Positions 22,926-32,220 of a stretch of DNA of 64,000 nucleotides are shown here, piece after piece (position 1 is the stretch's first letter; every line of letters begins with the position of its first letter). Under the pieces are notes generated by a model. It was not told the origin of the DNA. It saw only the letters and a list, made by a program, of their open reading frames with translations, and searched no databases. Origin of the DNA: Albimonas donghaensis. GTDB taxonomy: Bacteria; Pseudomonadota; Alphaproteobacteria; Rhodobacterales; Rhodobacteraceae. Location of the stretch: positions 496,001-560,000 of the forward strand of contig NZ_FNMZ01000001.1 of the NCBI RefSeq assembly GCF_900106695.1. The letters run 5' to 3'. The position numbers were made by a program, and so were the translations under genes.

Positions 22926-25468
22926 TCGGCGATCTCCCTGAGGTCCGGCGGCGTGGTTCCGGCGCCGGCCGCGCCGGGAGCGGAGCGGCGCGCGGAGGCG
23001 GCGGCGTCCTGATCGAGCCACTCGCGCAGGATGACGGCGACCTGGTCGGCCTCCAGCGGTTTCTTGAGGATATGGGCGATGCCCTGGCCGCGGACATCGG
23101 CCTTCACCCCGTCGTCGGCATAGGCGGTCAGCGCGACGATCAGGCTGTCGCGCGAGCCGCCGGAGCCGGCGCGCAGGGCCCGGGCCACGTCGGCGCCGGT
23201 GCCGTCGGGCAGTTGCAGGTCGAGCAGCACCAGGTCGAAGCGGCGCGCGCCGCCCAGCATCCTCGCCCGGGCCACGTCGGGGGCGTGCTCGACCTCGAAG
23301 CCGGAGCGCCGGAGCTGGGCCAGCGTGACCTCGGCCAGCAGCGGATCATCCTCCACCAGCAGGACCGACAGCCCCTCCCCCCCGGCGGCGGGGTCGATGC
23401 CGGCGGCGCGGGGGCGGCCGACCGGAGGTTCGGCCAGGCGCAGCGGGGTGGCGAACCAGAACACCGACCCGCCCCCCGGCCGCGGCCGCACGCCGATATC
23501 GCCGCCCTGGGCGATCATGATGCGCTTGCAGATGGCGAGGCCCAGACCCAACCCGCGCACGCCGGCGGGTTCGGGCCGCATGCCCTCGGCCAGCCCGCGC
23601 CCGGCGGCCCCGCGGAGCTGGCGGAACGGCTCGAAGATCAGCTTGCGCGCGGCGGCGGGCACGCCGATGCCGGTATCCTCGACCTCCACCCGCAGGCGCC
23701 GGGTCTCGCCGGGGCCGCCGCGGGGGCCGTCCAGCGCCGCGCGCAGCACGACGGAGCCGGTCCGGGTGAATTTTATGGCGTTGGCCAGCAGGTTCTCGGT
23801 CACCTGGCGCAGGCGCACCCGGTCGGCGGAGACATGGGCGCCGACCAGTTCCCCGATCTCCGCGCGGAACTCCAGCCCCGCGTCCTGCGCCCGGGCGCCC
23901 GCGGCCAGGGACGCGGCCTCGAACAGCTCATGCAGGTCGAAATCGGCCACGCGCCCGGCGCCGGCGTCGCCGGAAAGGGCGGCGAACTCGAACACGTCCT
24001 CGGACATCGAGGCGATGACCTCCGCGGCCTGGCGCGCGTTCTCCACGTAGCGGCCGAGCGGGTCGGCGCTGCGCGAGGCCACGCCGTCGGCGCCCGTGGG
24101 CCGGTCCGGATCGTCGGCGCGCTCGCGGCGCGGCGCGCCGGTCAGGTCGGCGGCGAGGTCCAGCGCCCCGACCAGCGCCGAGATCGGCGTGCGCAGCTCG
24201 TGCCCGATCACCGCCAGCATCTCCGAGCGCTCCGCCGACAGCGCCTCGGCCCGGTCGCGGGCGGCGACCAGATCGGTGACGTCGGCCACGGTGACCAGAT
24301 GCCCGCCCTCGGTCCGCCGGCCGCATTCGATCAGCAGGTGGCGGCCGTCGGGCAGGACCTTCAGGCGCCGATCGCTGGGCGGGAGGTAGGGGGCGGTCTC
24401 ATGCGCGATCCAGGCCTCCTCCCGGCGATAGGCGTCGGGCGCGAGGCCCGAGGCGGCGAGCCGGCTGAAATGGTCATGGGCGGTGTCGCCCACCCGCCAG
24501 CTCTCCCCCCGCACGCGGTGGAAATCGGAGAACTCGGCGTTGCACTGGCTGAGCCGGCCGTCGGCGTCGAAGAAGGCGATGGCATGGGCCGCGGCGCCCA
24601 GCGTCTCGTCCGCCCGGGCGCGGGCCTGCATCATGCCGCTGGCAAGGCGCAGGCACCAGCGCAGGCCCAGCGCCGAGCCCAGGCCCGTGAACAGCGCGGC
24701 GGCCGCGAAGATCAGCCGCTGGCGCAGCTGGGCGTCGCGGAGCCGGCGGAGGGCTAGGGTCATCTCGGGGCGCAGCTTCAGCTCATACGCGTAGAGGTCG
24801 CGGCCCATGCTGCGTATCGGCTCGGCCCAGGTGGCGGCGAAGGCGCCCAGCGCCTCCAGCGCGCCGTCGCGGCTGTCGATGGCGTGGATGGGGCCGGCGT
24901 GGGACGGGCCTGTGGGGAGACCGGGACCGCCCAGCCGGCGGTCGAGCCGGTCGAGATGGCGGCGCAGGTCAACCAGCGCCTGATGGTGGCGCGCGGGGTC
25001 GGCGGATTCGTCGAGGCGGGACAGGAAGCTTGGGATGTTGAGCAGGTCCAGCCGGCTCCAGGTGATCTCATATTGCAGGCGCACGCCGGAGGGCAGGAGC
25101 CCGTCGCGAGCCGGAGGGGGGGGCGGCGACGATGCGGCGGGCCCGCTCGCATCGGGCCCGCTCGCATCGGGTCCGGTCGCATCAGGTCCGCTCGCATCCG
25201 GCACGGGCCCGCCGGGGCCCTCGCGCAGCTCCTGCAAGGCGATGTCGGCCTTGAGCGCCAGGCGCAGCAGTTCCGTCTCCGCCTGGTGGGCGAACCAGGA
25301 AACGGCGTTCTCCGCCACTTGAGAGCGGCTCTGCTCAAGCGCCGTGGTGGCGCGATGAGAGGTCACGGCCTGCCAGGCCATGATCGCGGAGATCGTGACG
25401 GCCAACGCCGCGACGCCCATCGGCGCCCGGTCGAGCCGGCGCTTACTGGGCCAGGAAACGGATCTCAT
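22922..25468 (-). CDS. Hybrid sensor histidine kinase with C-terminal receiver
   Basis: An 848-residue membrane kinase. Two membrane helices (~17–33 and ~253–272) frame a periplasmic sensor of ~215 residues; a PAS-like domain (~285–400) follows, then HisKA with H423 in AVIGHELRTPIS, the ATP-binding HATPase_c (N box LLANAIKFT, G1 EDTGIG, F box FEPFRQ, G2 GLGLGLAICK) and a REC domain (VLLVEDDP, phospho-acceptor D750 in LVLLDLQLPDG, Lys in KKPLE). It has no DNA-binding output, consistent with relay through the coupled Hpt protein. The periplasmic part carries a DASGP pentapeptide repeat (91–111). The start overlaps the end of the upstream SUOX-like gene by 26 bases, so it is probably coupled to it; an ATG 16 codons further in is an alternative. 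Confidence 0.9.
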   Translation of the reverse strand: MRSVSWPSKRRLDRAPMGVAALAVTISAIMAWQAVTSHRATTALEQSRSQVAENAVSWFAHQAETELLRLALKADIALQELREGPGGPVPDASGPDATGPDASGPDASGPAASSPPPPPARDGLLPSGVRLQYEITWSRLDLLNIPSFLSRLDESADPARHHQALVDLRRHLDRLDRRLGGPGLPTGPSHAGPIHAIDSRDGALEALGAFAATWAEPIRSMGRDLYAYELKLRPEMTLALRRLRDAQLRQRLIFAAAALFTGLGSALGLRWCLRLASGMMQARARADETLGAAAHAIAFFDADGRLSQCNAEFSDFHRVRGESWRVGDTAHDHFSRLAASGLAPDAYRREEAWIAHETAPYLPPSDRRLKVLPDGRHLLIECGRRTEGGHLVTVADVTDLVAARDRAEALSAERSEMLAVIGHELRTPISALVGALDLAADLTGAPRRERADDPDRPTGADGVASRSADPLGRYVENARQAAEVIASMSEDVFEFAALSGDAGAGRVADFDLHELFEAASLAAGARAQDAGLEFRAEIGELVGAHVSADRVRLRQVTENLLANAIKFTRTGSVVLRAALDGPRGGPGETRRLRVEVEDTGIGVPAAARKLIFEPFRQLRGAAGRGLAEGMRPEPAGVRGLGLGLAICKRIMIAQGGDIGVRPRPGGGSVFWFATPLRLAEPPVGRPRAAGIDPAAGGEGLSVLLVEDDPLLAEVTLAQLRRSGFEVEHAPDVARARMLGGARRFDLVLLDLQLPDGTGADVARALRAGSGGSRDSLIVALTAYADDGVKADVRGQGIAHILKKPLEADQVAVILREWLDQDAAASARRSAPGAAGAGTTPPDLREIAE
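25136..25201 (-). repeat. 15-bp in-frame tandem repeat in the sensor kinase
   Basis: Four to five imperfect 15-base units encode consecutive (D)ASGP/(D)ATGP pentapeptides in the periplasmic domain. The unit length is a multiple of three, so copy-number changes keep the frame. Confidence 0.8.
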
Positions 25469-26000
25469 CGACCTGCCAGATCCACATGTGAGCTTTGTCG
25501 GCGCTGGCGAGATCGGGGCGCTCGGCGGAGGGGAAGACCAGCCAGACCGGGCCCTTGTCGCGGATCGGGATCGGCTTGCCGTTCATCCGGGTCGCGAGAA
25601 CGCCGCCGTCCTCGATCACCTGAGCGGTGTTGAGCGTGATCTCGTAGGCGTTGAGCGCGCGCAGCACCACCTTCCCCCCGGCGACGCCGAGGCTGTGGGC
25701 GAGGGTCTGGAAGGCGACGCCGGCGAAGGTCACCTCGCCCTCCGTCCAGGGGGTCACGGCGCGGACTTCGGCCTGGGGCATGGCGGCGAGCTGGTCGAGC
25801 GCGATGCGCTGCGACATCGGGTGCGCCACGCCCTCCGCGGTCACCCCCAGGGAGAGCCCGTCGGCCCGCGCCGGGCCGGTCGCCGGGGCGAGGCCCAGGA
25901 CGAGGGCGAGCGCCAGGGCGACGCGCAGGTCGCCGACCGCCGGCGGGGCGTCGAGGCGGGGCAGGGAGCGAGCGATGCGCGCAGGCAGGTTTCGAAACAT
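25443..26000 (-). CDS. Secreted molybdopterin-oxidoreductase-fold (SUOX-like) small protein
   Basis: A 185-residue protein with an N-terminal signal peptide (VALALALVLGLAPATGPARA) and a small domain typical of the short 'oxidoreductase molybdopterin binding' family: TFAGVAFQTLAHSLG, RALNAYEITL, ATRMNGKPIPIRDKGPVWLVFP and a terminal WIWQVDEIRFL. No Mo-coordinating Cys is visible in that fold, so it is likely a ligand-binding or structural version rather than a redox enzyme. It is the first gene of a three-gene operon with the hybrid kinase (26-base overlap) and Hpt protein, so I infer that it works in the periplasm as a partner of the sensor domain. Confidence 0.75.
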   Translation of the reverse strand: MFRNLPARIARSLPRLDAPPAVGDLRVALALALVLGLAPATGPARADGLSLGVTAEGVAHPMSQRIALDQLAAMPQAEVRAVTPWTEGEVTFAGVAFQTLAHSLGVAGGKVVLRALNAYEITLNTAQVIEDGGVLATRMNGKPIPIRDKGPVWLVFPSAERPDLASADKAHMWIWQVDEIRFLAQ

Positions 26001-26197
26001 GGTCGGTTCCCCCTTCGGGCGCGGAGCGGGTCATGGTCCAACCCGTCGCCGGAGCTGATTGCGTCGCCCCGCAGCGCGGGGCTTCGGAGGGTTCTGGACC
26101 ACAAACCTCAAGTCTTCCTTTACCGGGGGGCTATGCGGGGCTGCGCAGGCATTCCGACTTTTTTGGTAGGTTTTTCGCCTCACCCCCTTTTTCAGAG

Positions 26198-26214
26198 TAT
26201 AATGATCAACTATC
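26198..26214 (+). promoter_or_regulatory. Candidate -10 box and overlapping iron-regulator-like operator
   Basis: TATAAT at 26198–26203 runs into TGATCA and then ACTATC; the 17-base stretch is AT-rich inside a GC-rich region and resembles Fur-type boxes loosely. It lies 53 bases upstream of the first imelysin gene. The operator part is tentative. Confidence 0.35.
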
Positions 26215-26266
26215 ACCGGCCGCACAGGTCGCGCCGCCGGGGCGCGTCCGGCAGAGGGAGACTTCC

Positions 26267-27574
26267 ATGATCCGCCGAGCCGCTTCGCCCTTCCGCGTCT
26301 CCGCCCTGGCCATGGCCGCCGCGCTGGGCGCGGGCCTCGCCGGCGTCCCCGCCTTCGCGCCCGCCCACGCCGCCGACGCGCCCGCCAAGGACGCGGTTCT
26401 GGCCGCCTATGCCGACATCGCGCGGGCGAGCTACGGGGATTCGCTGACCTCCGCCCGCAGCCTGCGCGACGCGCTGGCCGCCCTGGTGGCCGAGCCCTCC
26501 GCCGCGACCATGCAGGCCGCCCGCGACGCCTGGCTGGCCGCACGCGTGCCCTATCAGCAGACCGAGGCCTTCCGCTTCGGCAACGCCATCGTCGACGACT
26601 GGGAAGGCAAGGTGAACGCCTGGCCGCTGGACGAGGGGCTGATCGACTACGTGGACGGCGGCGGCGCCACGGACGAGAACCCCTACGCGGCGGTCAACGT
26701 CATCGCCAACGCCAGCTTCGAGCTGTCGGGCGAAACCGTCGACGCCTCCGCCATCACGCCCGAGCTGCTGTCCGAGACCCTGCAGGAGGCCGACGGCATC
26801 GAGGCGAACGTGGCCACCGGCTACCATGCCATCGAATTCCTGCTCTGGGGCCAGGACCTGAACGGCGTCGAGGCCGGCGCCGGCGACCGGCCCTGGACCG
26901 ACTACGCCAAGGGCGACGACTGCACGGGCGGGAACTGCGACCGTCGCGGCGAATACCTGCTGGCGGCGGCGGACCTGCTGGTCTCCGACCTCGAATACAT
27001 CGTCGCCCAGTGGGAGGAGACCGGCGAGGCCCGGACCACGCTGCTCGACGCCCCCGACGCCGGCATCACCGCGATCCTCACCGGCATCGGCAGCCTGTCC
27101 TACGGCGAGCAGGCGGGCGAGCGGATGAAGCTGGGCATGATGCTCAACGATCCCGAGGAAGAGCACGACTGCTTCTCCGACAACACCCATAACAGCCACT
27201 ACTACGACGGCATGGGGATGCGGAACGTCTATACCGGCCGCTATGTGGGCATCGACGGGACCATCACCGAGGGGCCGTCCGTCTCCGAGCTGGTGGCGGC
27301 GAGCGACCCGGAAGCGGATGCGGCGATGCGCGAGGCGCTGGACCGGTCCATGCAGGCGCTGGGCGACATCAAGACCGCGGCCGAGGGCGGGTTCAGCTAC
27401 GACATGATGCTGGCCCGCGGATCGGCCGAGGGCGAGGCGCTGATCGGCGGGGCGGTCGAGGCGCTGGTCGCCCAGACCCGCGCGGTGGAGCGGGCCGTGG
27501 CGGCCCTGGAGCTGGAGCCCATCGCCATCGAGGGGTCCGACAGCCTCGACAACCCCAACGCCGTCTTCCAGTGA
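26267..27574 (+). CDS. Imelysin family periplasmic protein (iron-regulated IrpA-like)
   Basis: A 435-residue protein with a signal peptide (SALAMAAALGAGLAG…AHAAD). The imelysin signature GYHAIEFLLWGQD (GxHxxE motif) is intact around residues 184–196. Other landmarks are WLAARVPYQQTEAFRFG and the paired repeat that makes the imelysin helical-bundle fold. Imelysins are periplasmic or outer-membrane-linked proteins that bind metal, related to EfeO, and are induced by iron limitation in several bacteria. ATG 26267 has AGGGAG at the right distance. It heads a set with a di-heme oxidoreductase, a second imelysin and DUF1513, a recurrent proteobacterial group; a 506-base gap separates it from the rest. 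Confidence 0.9.
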   Translation: MIRRAASPFRVSALAMAAALGAGLAGVPAFAPAHAADAPAKDAVLAAYADIARASYGDSLTSARSLRDALAALVAEPSAATMQAARDAWLAARVPYQQTEAFRFGNAIVDDWEGKVNAWPLDEGLIDYVDGGGATDENPYAAVNVIANASFELSGETVDASAITPELLSETLQEADGIEANVATGYHAIEFLLWGQDLNGVEAGAGDRPWTDYAKGDDCTGGNCDRRGEYLLAAADLLVSDLEYIVAQWEETGEARTTLLDAPDAGITAILTGIGSLSYGEQAGERMKLGMMLNDPEEEHDCFSDNTHNSHYYDGMGMRNVYTGRYVGIDGTITEGPSVSELVAASDPEADAAMREALDRSMQALGDIKTAAEGGFSYDMMLARGSAEGEALIGGAVEALVAQTRAVERAVAALELEPIAIEGSDSLDNPNAVFQ

Positions 27575-28080
27575 CGGCCTGCGCCGGAGCCGGAGCCGGG
27601 GCCGGGATGGGGGCGAGGGCGACGGCATCCGGGCGTCGCCCGGTCCCGCCCCGCCCCGGCGCGGCTCCTGCGCCTCGACGGGGACGGCGCGTCCGGGCGG
27701 GGGGCGCCGTCGGCTGATCCGCGCGCCCCGCGTCCAGCCCGGCGTCGGGGAGCGCGCGGGCCCGCGGCTCCGATGCGCGCGATACGCAAAACACGCCTTG
27801 CGCGGCGCGGGTTCCTCCCTGGCCGCGAGGGCGCATCGACGCCCGGCCCCGGACGCATCCGCCGGGGCGGGGCGCGGACGGGGGTCCGGCAGGCCCCCGG
27901 CCCGCGCCAGCCAGCGCCGCATGTCCCCCTCATGGGCGGCGCAAGCCAGTCAAGCGCGGTTCCGGCCGGCGCCTGACGGCCCCGGCCCCGCATCGGCGCC
28001 GAAATCCCCGTGACATCCCGTCCGCTTGGCTTCCCTGCGATGGCATAGCAAAACGCTCGGGAATTAGCCGTGGATCGACC
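27575..28080. other. Long gap inside the iron-linked gene set
   Basis: 506 bases with no credible ORF. The first 400 bases are extremely GC-rich. Near the end, before the di-heme oxidoreductase start, the sequence is AT-richer (around 28025–28060), so the downstream genes may have their own promoter. I see no terminator with a T-run. Confidence 0.45.
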
Positions 28081-29667
28081 ATGCTGCGCTCCGGACATCG
28101 CAAATCGTTTCGCCCCGCGGCGCTGATCGCGGGCGCCTGCGGCGTCGCGCTGCTCGCGGTCTGCCCGCCGCCCGGCGCGGTGGCCGGCGCGCCCCCCGCA
28201 TTGCAGGACCCGAACCTCCCCGCCCTCCCGCGCAGCGCGGAGGAGATCGCCCGTATCCGCGGCGTGCTCGCCCCGCCAACCGATTTCTCCGCGCCCGAGC
28301 CGTTCGAGGCCATGCCCGGCGGCGCCGCCACCTCCCGCAAGCGGCCCAACGGCGACGCGTTCTCGCAATCCTCGGCCAACATGCCGTTCGAGCGGGAACT
28401 GGACTTCAAGCTGGGCAACGGGCTGTTCCGCAAGCTGTGGGTGTCCTCGCCGTCCTCGACCCGCGCGTCGGACGGGCTGGGGCCGCTCTACAACGCCCGC
28501 TCCTGCCAGCGCTGCCACCTGAAGGACGGGCGCGGCCATCCGCCGACGGGGGAGGCGAAGGACCGTTCGGTCTCGACCTTCCTGCGGGTGTCGATCCCCG
28601 CCCCGCAGGACAGTCTTCCCGCGGCGCTGGCCGCGGTGGAGGGCTATATCGCCACCGCCCCCGACCCGGTCTATGGCGGCCAGCTCCAGGATTTCGGCAC
28701 GCCGGGGATGGTGGCGGAATACCGGCTGGGCGTGGACTGGACCGAGGTCCCCGTGGCGCTGTCGGGGGGCGAGACCGCCTCGCTGCGCCGCCCCGAGTGG
28801 CGGGCCGAGGCGCTGGGCTACGGGCCGCTGGCCGAGGGGGCCATGCTCTCCCCCCGCGTGGCCCCGCAGATGATCGGGCTGGGACTGCTGGAGGCGATCC
28901 CGGCCGCGGACATTCTGGCCGCCGCCGACCCGGAGGACGCGGATGGCGACGGCATCTCCGGCCGCGCCAACATCGTGTGGTCGGAGGAGGCGCGGCGCCC
29001 GCTGCTCGGCCGGTTCGGGCTGAAGGCGGGGATGGCCACGGTCTCGGAACAGTCGGCGGCGGCCTTCGCGGGGGATATCGGCATCTCGACGCCGCTGTTC
29101 CCGGCGGGCGCGGGGGACTGCACCCCGGCCCAGACCGCCTGCATCGAGGCGCCCGACGGCGGCGACGCCATCCATGGCGGGCTGGAGGCGGATGCCGAGG
29201 CGATGCGGCTGGTGACCTTCTACGCCCGCAATCTCGCCGTCCCGGCCCGGCGCGACTGGGACGCGCCGGAGGTGCTGCGCGGCAAGCAGGTGTTCCACGA
29301 GACCGGCTGCGCCGCCTGTCACAGGCCGAAATTCGTCACCGCCCGCCTGACCGACCGCCCCGAGCAGAGCTTTCAGCTGATCTGGCCCTATACGGACCTG
29401 CTGCTGCACGACATGGGCGAGGGGCTGGCCGATCACCGCCCCGAGGCCCGCGCCACGGGGCGCGAATGGCGCACGCCGCCGCTCTGGGGCGTGGGGCTGA
29501 CCGCCACCGTCTCGGGGCACACCCATTTCCTGCATGACGGGCGCGCGCGCTCGCTGCTCGAGGCCGTGCTGTGGCATGGGGGCGAGGCCGAGGCGGCCCG
29601 CGACCGGGTGGTGGAGATGCCCGGGGACGACCGCGCCGCCCTGATCCGGTTCCTGGAGTCGCTCTGA
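28081..29667 (+). CDS. Di-heme cytochrome c-type oxidoreductase (DHOR / thiol oxidoreductase family)
   Basis: A 528-residue periplasmic protein with a signal peptide and two c-type heme sites: SCQRCH (C142–H146) and GCAACH (C410–H414). The stretch NGLFRKLWVSSPSST…GLGPLYNARSC and the later LYPxTDLLLHDMGEGLADHRPE, WRTPPLWGVG and FLHDGRARSLLEAVLWHGGEA are the landmarks of the DHOR family that always accompanies imelysins in such operons. The exact electron partner is not established; a role in periplasmic iron redox is a reasonable inference. The stop overlaps the ATG of the second imelysin (TGATG). Confidence 0.92.
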   Translation: MLRSGHRKSFRPAALIAGACGVALLAVCPPPGAVAGAPPALQDPNLPALPRSAEEIARIRGVLAPPTDFSAPEPFEAMPGGAATSRKRPNGDAFSQSSANMPFERELDFKLGNGLFRKLWVSSPSSTRASDGLGPLYNARSCQRCHLKDGRGHPPTGEAKDRSVSTFLRVSIPAPQDSLPAALAAVEGYIATAPDPVYGGQLQDFGTPGMVAEYRLGVDWTEVPVALSGGETASLRRPEWRAEALGYGPLAEGAMLSPRVAPQMIGLGLLEAIPAADILAAADPEDADGDGISGRANIVWSEEARRPLLGRFGLKAGMATVSEQSAAAFAGDIGISTPLFPAGAGDCTPAQTACIEAPDGGDAIHGGLEADAEAMRLVTFYARNLAVPARRDWDAPEVLRGKQVFHETGCAACHRPKFVTARLTDRPEQSFQLIWPYTDLLLHDMGEGLADHRPEARATGREWRTPPLWGVGLTATVSGHTHFLHDGRARSLLEAVLWHGGEAEAARDRVVEMPGDDRAALIRFLESL

Positions 29668-30773
29668 TGCCCCGCATACCCGCCGCCGCCGCCCGCCCGT
29701 TTCGCCTGAACCGCCGGGGGGCGCTGGGGGCGTTCGCGGGCGGGGCCGCGGCGCTGGCGCTGGGGCTGGCGCTGGGGCCCCGCTCCGCCGCCGCCAGGCT
29801 TCCCGAGGATGTGCTGCGCGAGATCACCGCGCGGGCGCTGGACCGCGAAATCCTGCCCGCCCATGCCGCGCTGAGCGCCGCTGCGCGCCGGTTGGCCGCC
29901 GCCGCCGCGACCTGTCCGGTTGAGGATCGCGCCGGGCTGGACGCCGCCTATCACGCGACGTTCGACGCCTGGATGGGCGTGTCCCACCTGCGTTTCGGGC
30001 CGGCGGAGGCGGAGGGCCGGGCGCTCGCCATCGCCTTCTGGCCGGACCGCAAGGGGTTCGCGCGGCGGGCGCTGGACGGGCTGATCGCGGATCGGGACCC
30101 GGCGGTGGACGACCCGGCCCGCTTCCACGAGGTCTCGGTCGCCGCGCGCGGGCTGATGGCGCTGGACCGGCTGCTGTTCGACGCGCAGGCGCCGGATGCG
30201 GGGCGGGGCTATCCCTGCCGGCTGGTCGCGGCGATCGGGCGGGATCTCGCCGCGACCACCGCGGCGCTGGAGGCCGACTGGGCCGAGACCCACGCCCCCG
30301 ACATGCGCGTCGCCGGGACGGAGGCGGCGCGCCTCTACCTGCATGCCGAGGAACCCGTCCGCGATCTTTTCGCCGCGCTGCTGACCGGCGCGCGCCTGAC
30401 CATCGACGACCGGTTCGGCGGTCCGTTGGGGGACTTCGACCGCCCCCGCCCGCGCCTGGCCGAGGCCTGGCGGTCGGGGCGCAGCCTGCGCAACGCCCGC
30501 CTTTCGGTGGGCGCGCTGCGCCGGCTCGCGGCCTGTTTCGCACCGGCGTTGCCGGAGGCCGACGCGGCCGATCTCGACGCCGCATGGGCCCGCGCGCAGG
30601 CGGTCGCCGACCGCGCCCCCGGGCCGCTGGTCGAGACCGTGCGCGACCCCGGAACCCGCTTCGCGGTCGAGGCCGCGCAACAGGCCCTGATCGACGCGCG
30701 CGAGCGGACCGAGCGGCTGCTCGCCCCTGCGCTCGACCTCTCGGTGTCGTTCAACGCCCTGGATGGAGACTGA
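29667..30773 (+). CDS. Second imelysin family protein, motif-degenerate
   Basis: A 368-residue protein with a Tat-like signal (LNRRGALGAFAGGAAALALG). It belongs to the imelysin family: DAAYHATFDAWMGVSHLRFGP corresponds to the WxxARxPYxQxxxFRFG strand, and SVAARGLMALDRLLFD stands where the metal-binding GxHxxExLLW motif lies in the first imelysin; the His and Glu are therefore not conserved, a usual feature of the second copy. It probably forms a complex with the first copy or binds the di-heme protein. It is coupled to the upstream gene by a TGATG overlap and to DUF1513 downstream. Confidence 0.85.
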   Translation: MPRIPAAAARPFRLNRRGALGAFAGGAAALALGLALGPRSAAARLPEDVLREITARALDREILPAHAALSAAARRLAAAAATCPVEDRAGLDAAYHATFDAWMGVSHLRFGPAEAEGRALAIAFWPDRKGFARRALDGLIADRDPAVDDPARFHEVSVAARGLMALDRLLFDAQAPDAGRGYPCRLVAAIGRDLAATTAALEADWAETHAPDMRVAGTEAARLYLHAEEPVRDLFAALLTGARLTIDDRFGGPLGDFDRPRPRLAEAWRSGRSLRNARLSVGALRRLAACFAPALPEADAADLDAAWARAQAVADRAPGPLVETVRDPGTRFAVEAAQQALIDARERTERLLAPALDLSVSFNALDGD

Positions 30774-30777
30774 CCCC

Positions 30778-31893
30778 ATGGCCGCCTCGCTCGACCGTCG
30801 CCGTTTCCTCGCCTCCGCCTCGCTGGCGCTGGCCGCGTCGGCGGCGGCGGGGCCGGGATGGGCCGCGGCGGGGGGGCCGAGCCATATCGGCGCGGCGCGC
30901 CTGCCCTCGGGCGATTACGCGCTGATCGGGCTCACGGAGGATGGGGAGGCGGCGTTCCGCATTCCCCTCCCCGGCCGGGGTCACGCCGCCGCCGCCCATC
31001 CGCGCCGGCCGCTGGCGGTGGCGTTCGCCCGGCGGCCCGGCGTGTTCGGGCTGGTGATCGACTGCGCCTCGGGCCAGGTCGCGGCCCGGCTGGAGAGCCC
31101 CGAGGGCCGGCATTTCTACGGGCACGGGGCGTTCTCGGCCGATGGGCGCTGGCTCTTCACCTGCGAGAACGCCTTCGATGAGGACGACGCCGGCCGCATC
31201 GGGGTCTGGGACGCCGACAGCTGGAGCCGTGTGGACGAGATGCGCTCCGGCGGGATCGGCCCGCATGAGGCGCTGCTGGCCGGGCCGGACCTGCTGGCCA
31301 TCGCCAATGGCGGGATCCGCACGCATCCCGATGCGGGGCGGGCCAAGCTGAATCTCGCGACCATGCGGCCGAACCTCGCCTATCTGTCGCTGACGTCGGG
31401 AGAGGTGGTGGAGGCGGCGGAGCCGCCGGAGCATCTCGCCTCCCTGCGCCATATCGCGCGGCGGCCGGACGGCTTGATCGCGGCGGCGATGCAGTGGGAG
31501 GGCGAGGCGTCGGAGGCGCCGGCGCTGCTGGCCCTGCACCGGCCGGGGCAGGGGGCCTTGAGGTTGCTGCGGGCGCCGGGGGCGGAACATGCGCGGCTGG
31601 GCGGCTATGGCGGCTCGGCGGCGTTCTCGGGGGATGGGACGCGGGCCGTGGTGACCTCTCCGCGGGGCGGGGCGAGCCAGGTGTTCGACGCGGAGAGCGG
31701 GGCGTTCCTGGAGACGCTCGCCCAGGCGGATGTGTGCGGGGCGGCGCCGGCGGGGGCGGGACTGCTGCTTTCGGACGGAACCGGGGGGCTGCGCTGGCTG
31801 GGAGCGGCGGGAGAGACCCTCGCGACCGCTTTGATGCGCGTGAACTGGGACAACCACCTGACCGCCGTGGGCCGCGCGGCGCGCCATGCCTGA
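30778..31893 (+). CDS. DUF1513 periplasmic beta-propeller-like protein
   Basis: A 371-residue protein with a Tat signal (DRRRFLASASLALAASAAAG). The body matches DUF1513, the last gene in imelysin/DHOR operons: HPRRPLAVAFARRPG, EGRHFYGHGAFSADGRWLFTCENAFDE…GRIGVWDA, GIGPHEALL and MRVNWDNHLTAV. Repeated GHGxFSxDGRxLxxTEN/WDAxxW blades suggest a propeller fold. ATG 30778 has GGAG nine bases upstream and follows the previous stop by four bases; an ATG at 30763 would overlap. No enzymatic residues can be named. Its role in metal uptake is inferred from context only. Confidence 0.85.
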   Translation: MAASLDRRRFLASASLALAASAAAGPGWAAAGGPSHIGAARLPSGDYALIGLTEDGEAAFRIPLPGRGHAAAAHPRRPLAVAFARRPGVFGLVIDCASGQVAARLESPEGRHFYGHGAFSADGRWLFTCENAFDEDDAGRIGVWDADSWSRVDEMRSGGIGPHEALLAGPDLLAIANGGIRTHPDAGRAKLNLATMRPNLAYLSLTSGEVVEAAEPPEHLASLRHIARRPDGLIAAAMQWEGEASEAPALLALHRPGQGALRLLRAPGAEHARLGGYGGSAAFSGDGTRAVVTSPRGGASQVFDAESGAFLETLAQADVCGAAPAGAGLLLSDGTGGLRWLGAAGETLATALMRVNWDNHLTAVGRAARHA

Positions 31894-32220
31894 GGCCTCC
31901 CGGTCCGGCCCTGTCCGGCCCGGCCTGACGGCCGGGCGCCGCGCCCGAGGTCGTCCCTACGGCGCCGTCGCGCCGCGCGGCGGTTGCAACCTGGGCGCCG
32001 TCGTCCCGGTTTCGCAACATCGCCGTTCGCGCCCGTCGCCATCGGGCGCCCGGGCCCCGCGCCGCGCGGGCGCGACGGCGCCGTGGGCGCGGCCTCGACG
32101 CGCGGCTTCCTCCGCCGGGGCGAGGCGCGGCCCTCGCCCGCATGGACCTTCGCGACCTCCAGGCGCAGGACTGAGCGTCCCCGGCGCCGCGCGTCGCCCG
32201 CCTCCCCGCAGGAGAACCCC
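31894..32220. other. Gap before the TauE/SafE gene
   Basis: 327 GC-rich bases without a convincing gene or a clear terminator. The last 20 bases contain the AGGAG ribosome-binding site of the next gene. Confidence 0.45.

Noticed and set aside
25136-25201. Regular short repeats considered as CRISPR
   Set aside because: Units are 15 bases, adjacent without spacers, and in frame within a kinase. The same reasoning excludes the repeats at 56372, 57634 and 60411, and there are no cas genes.
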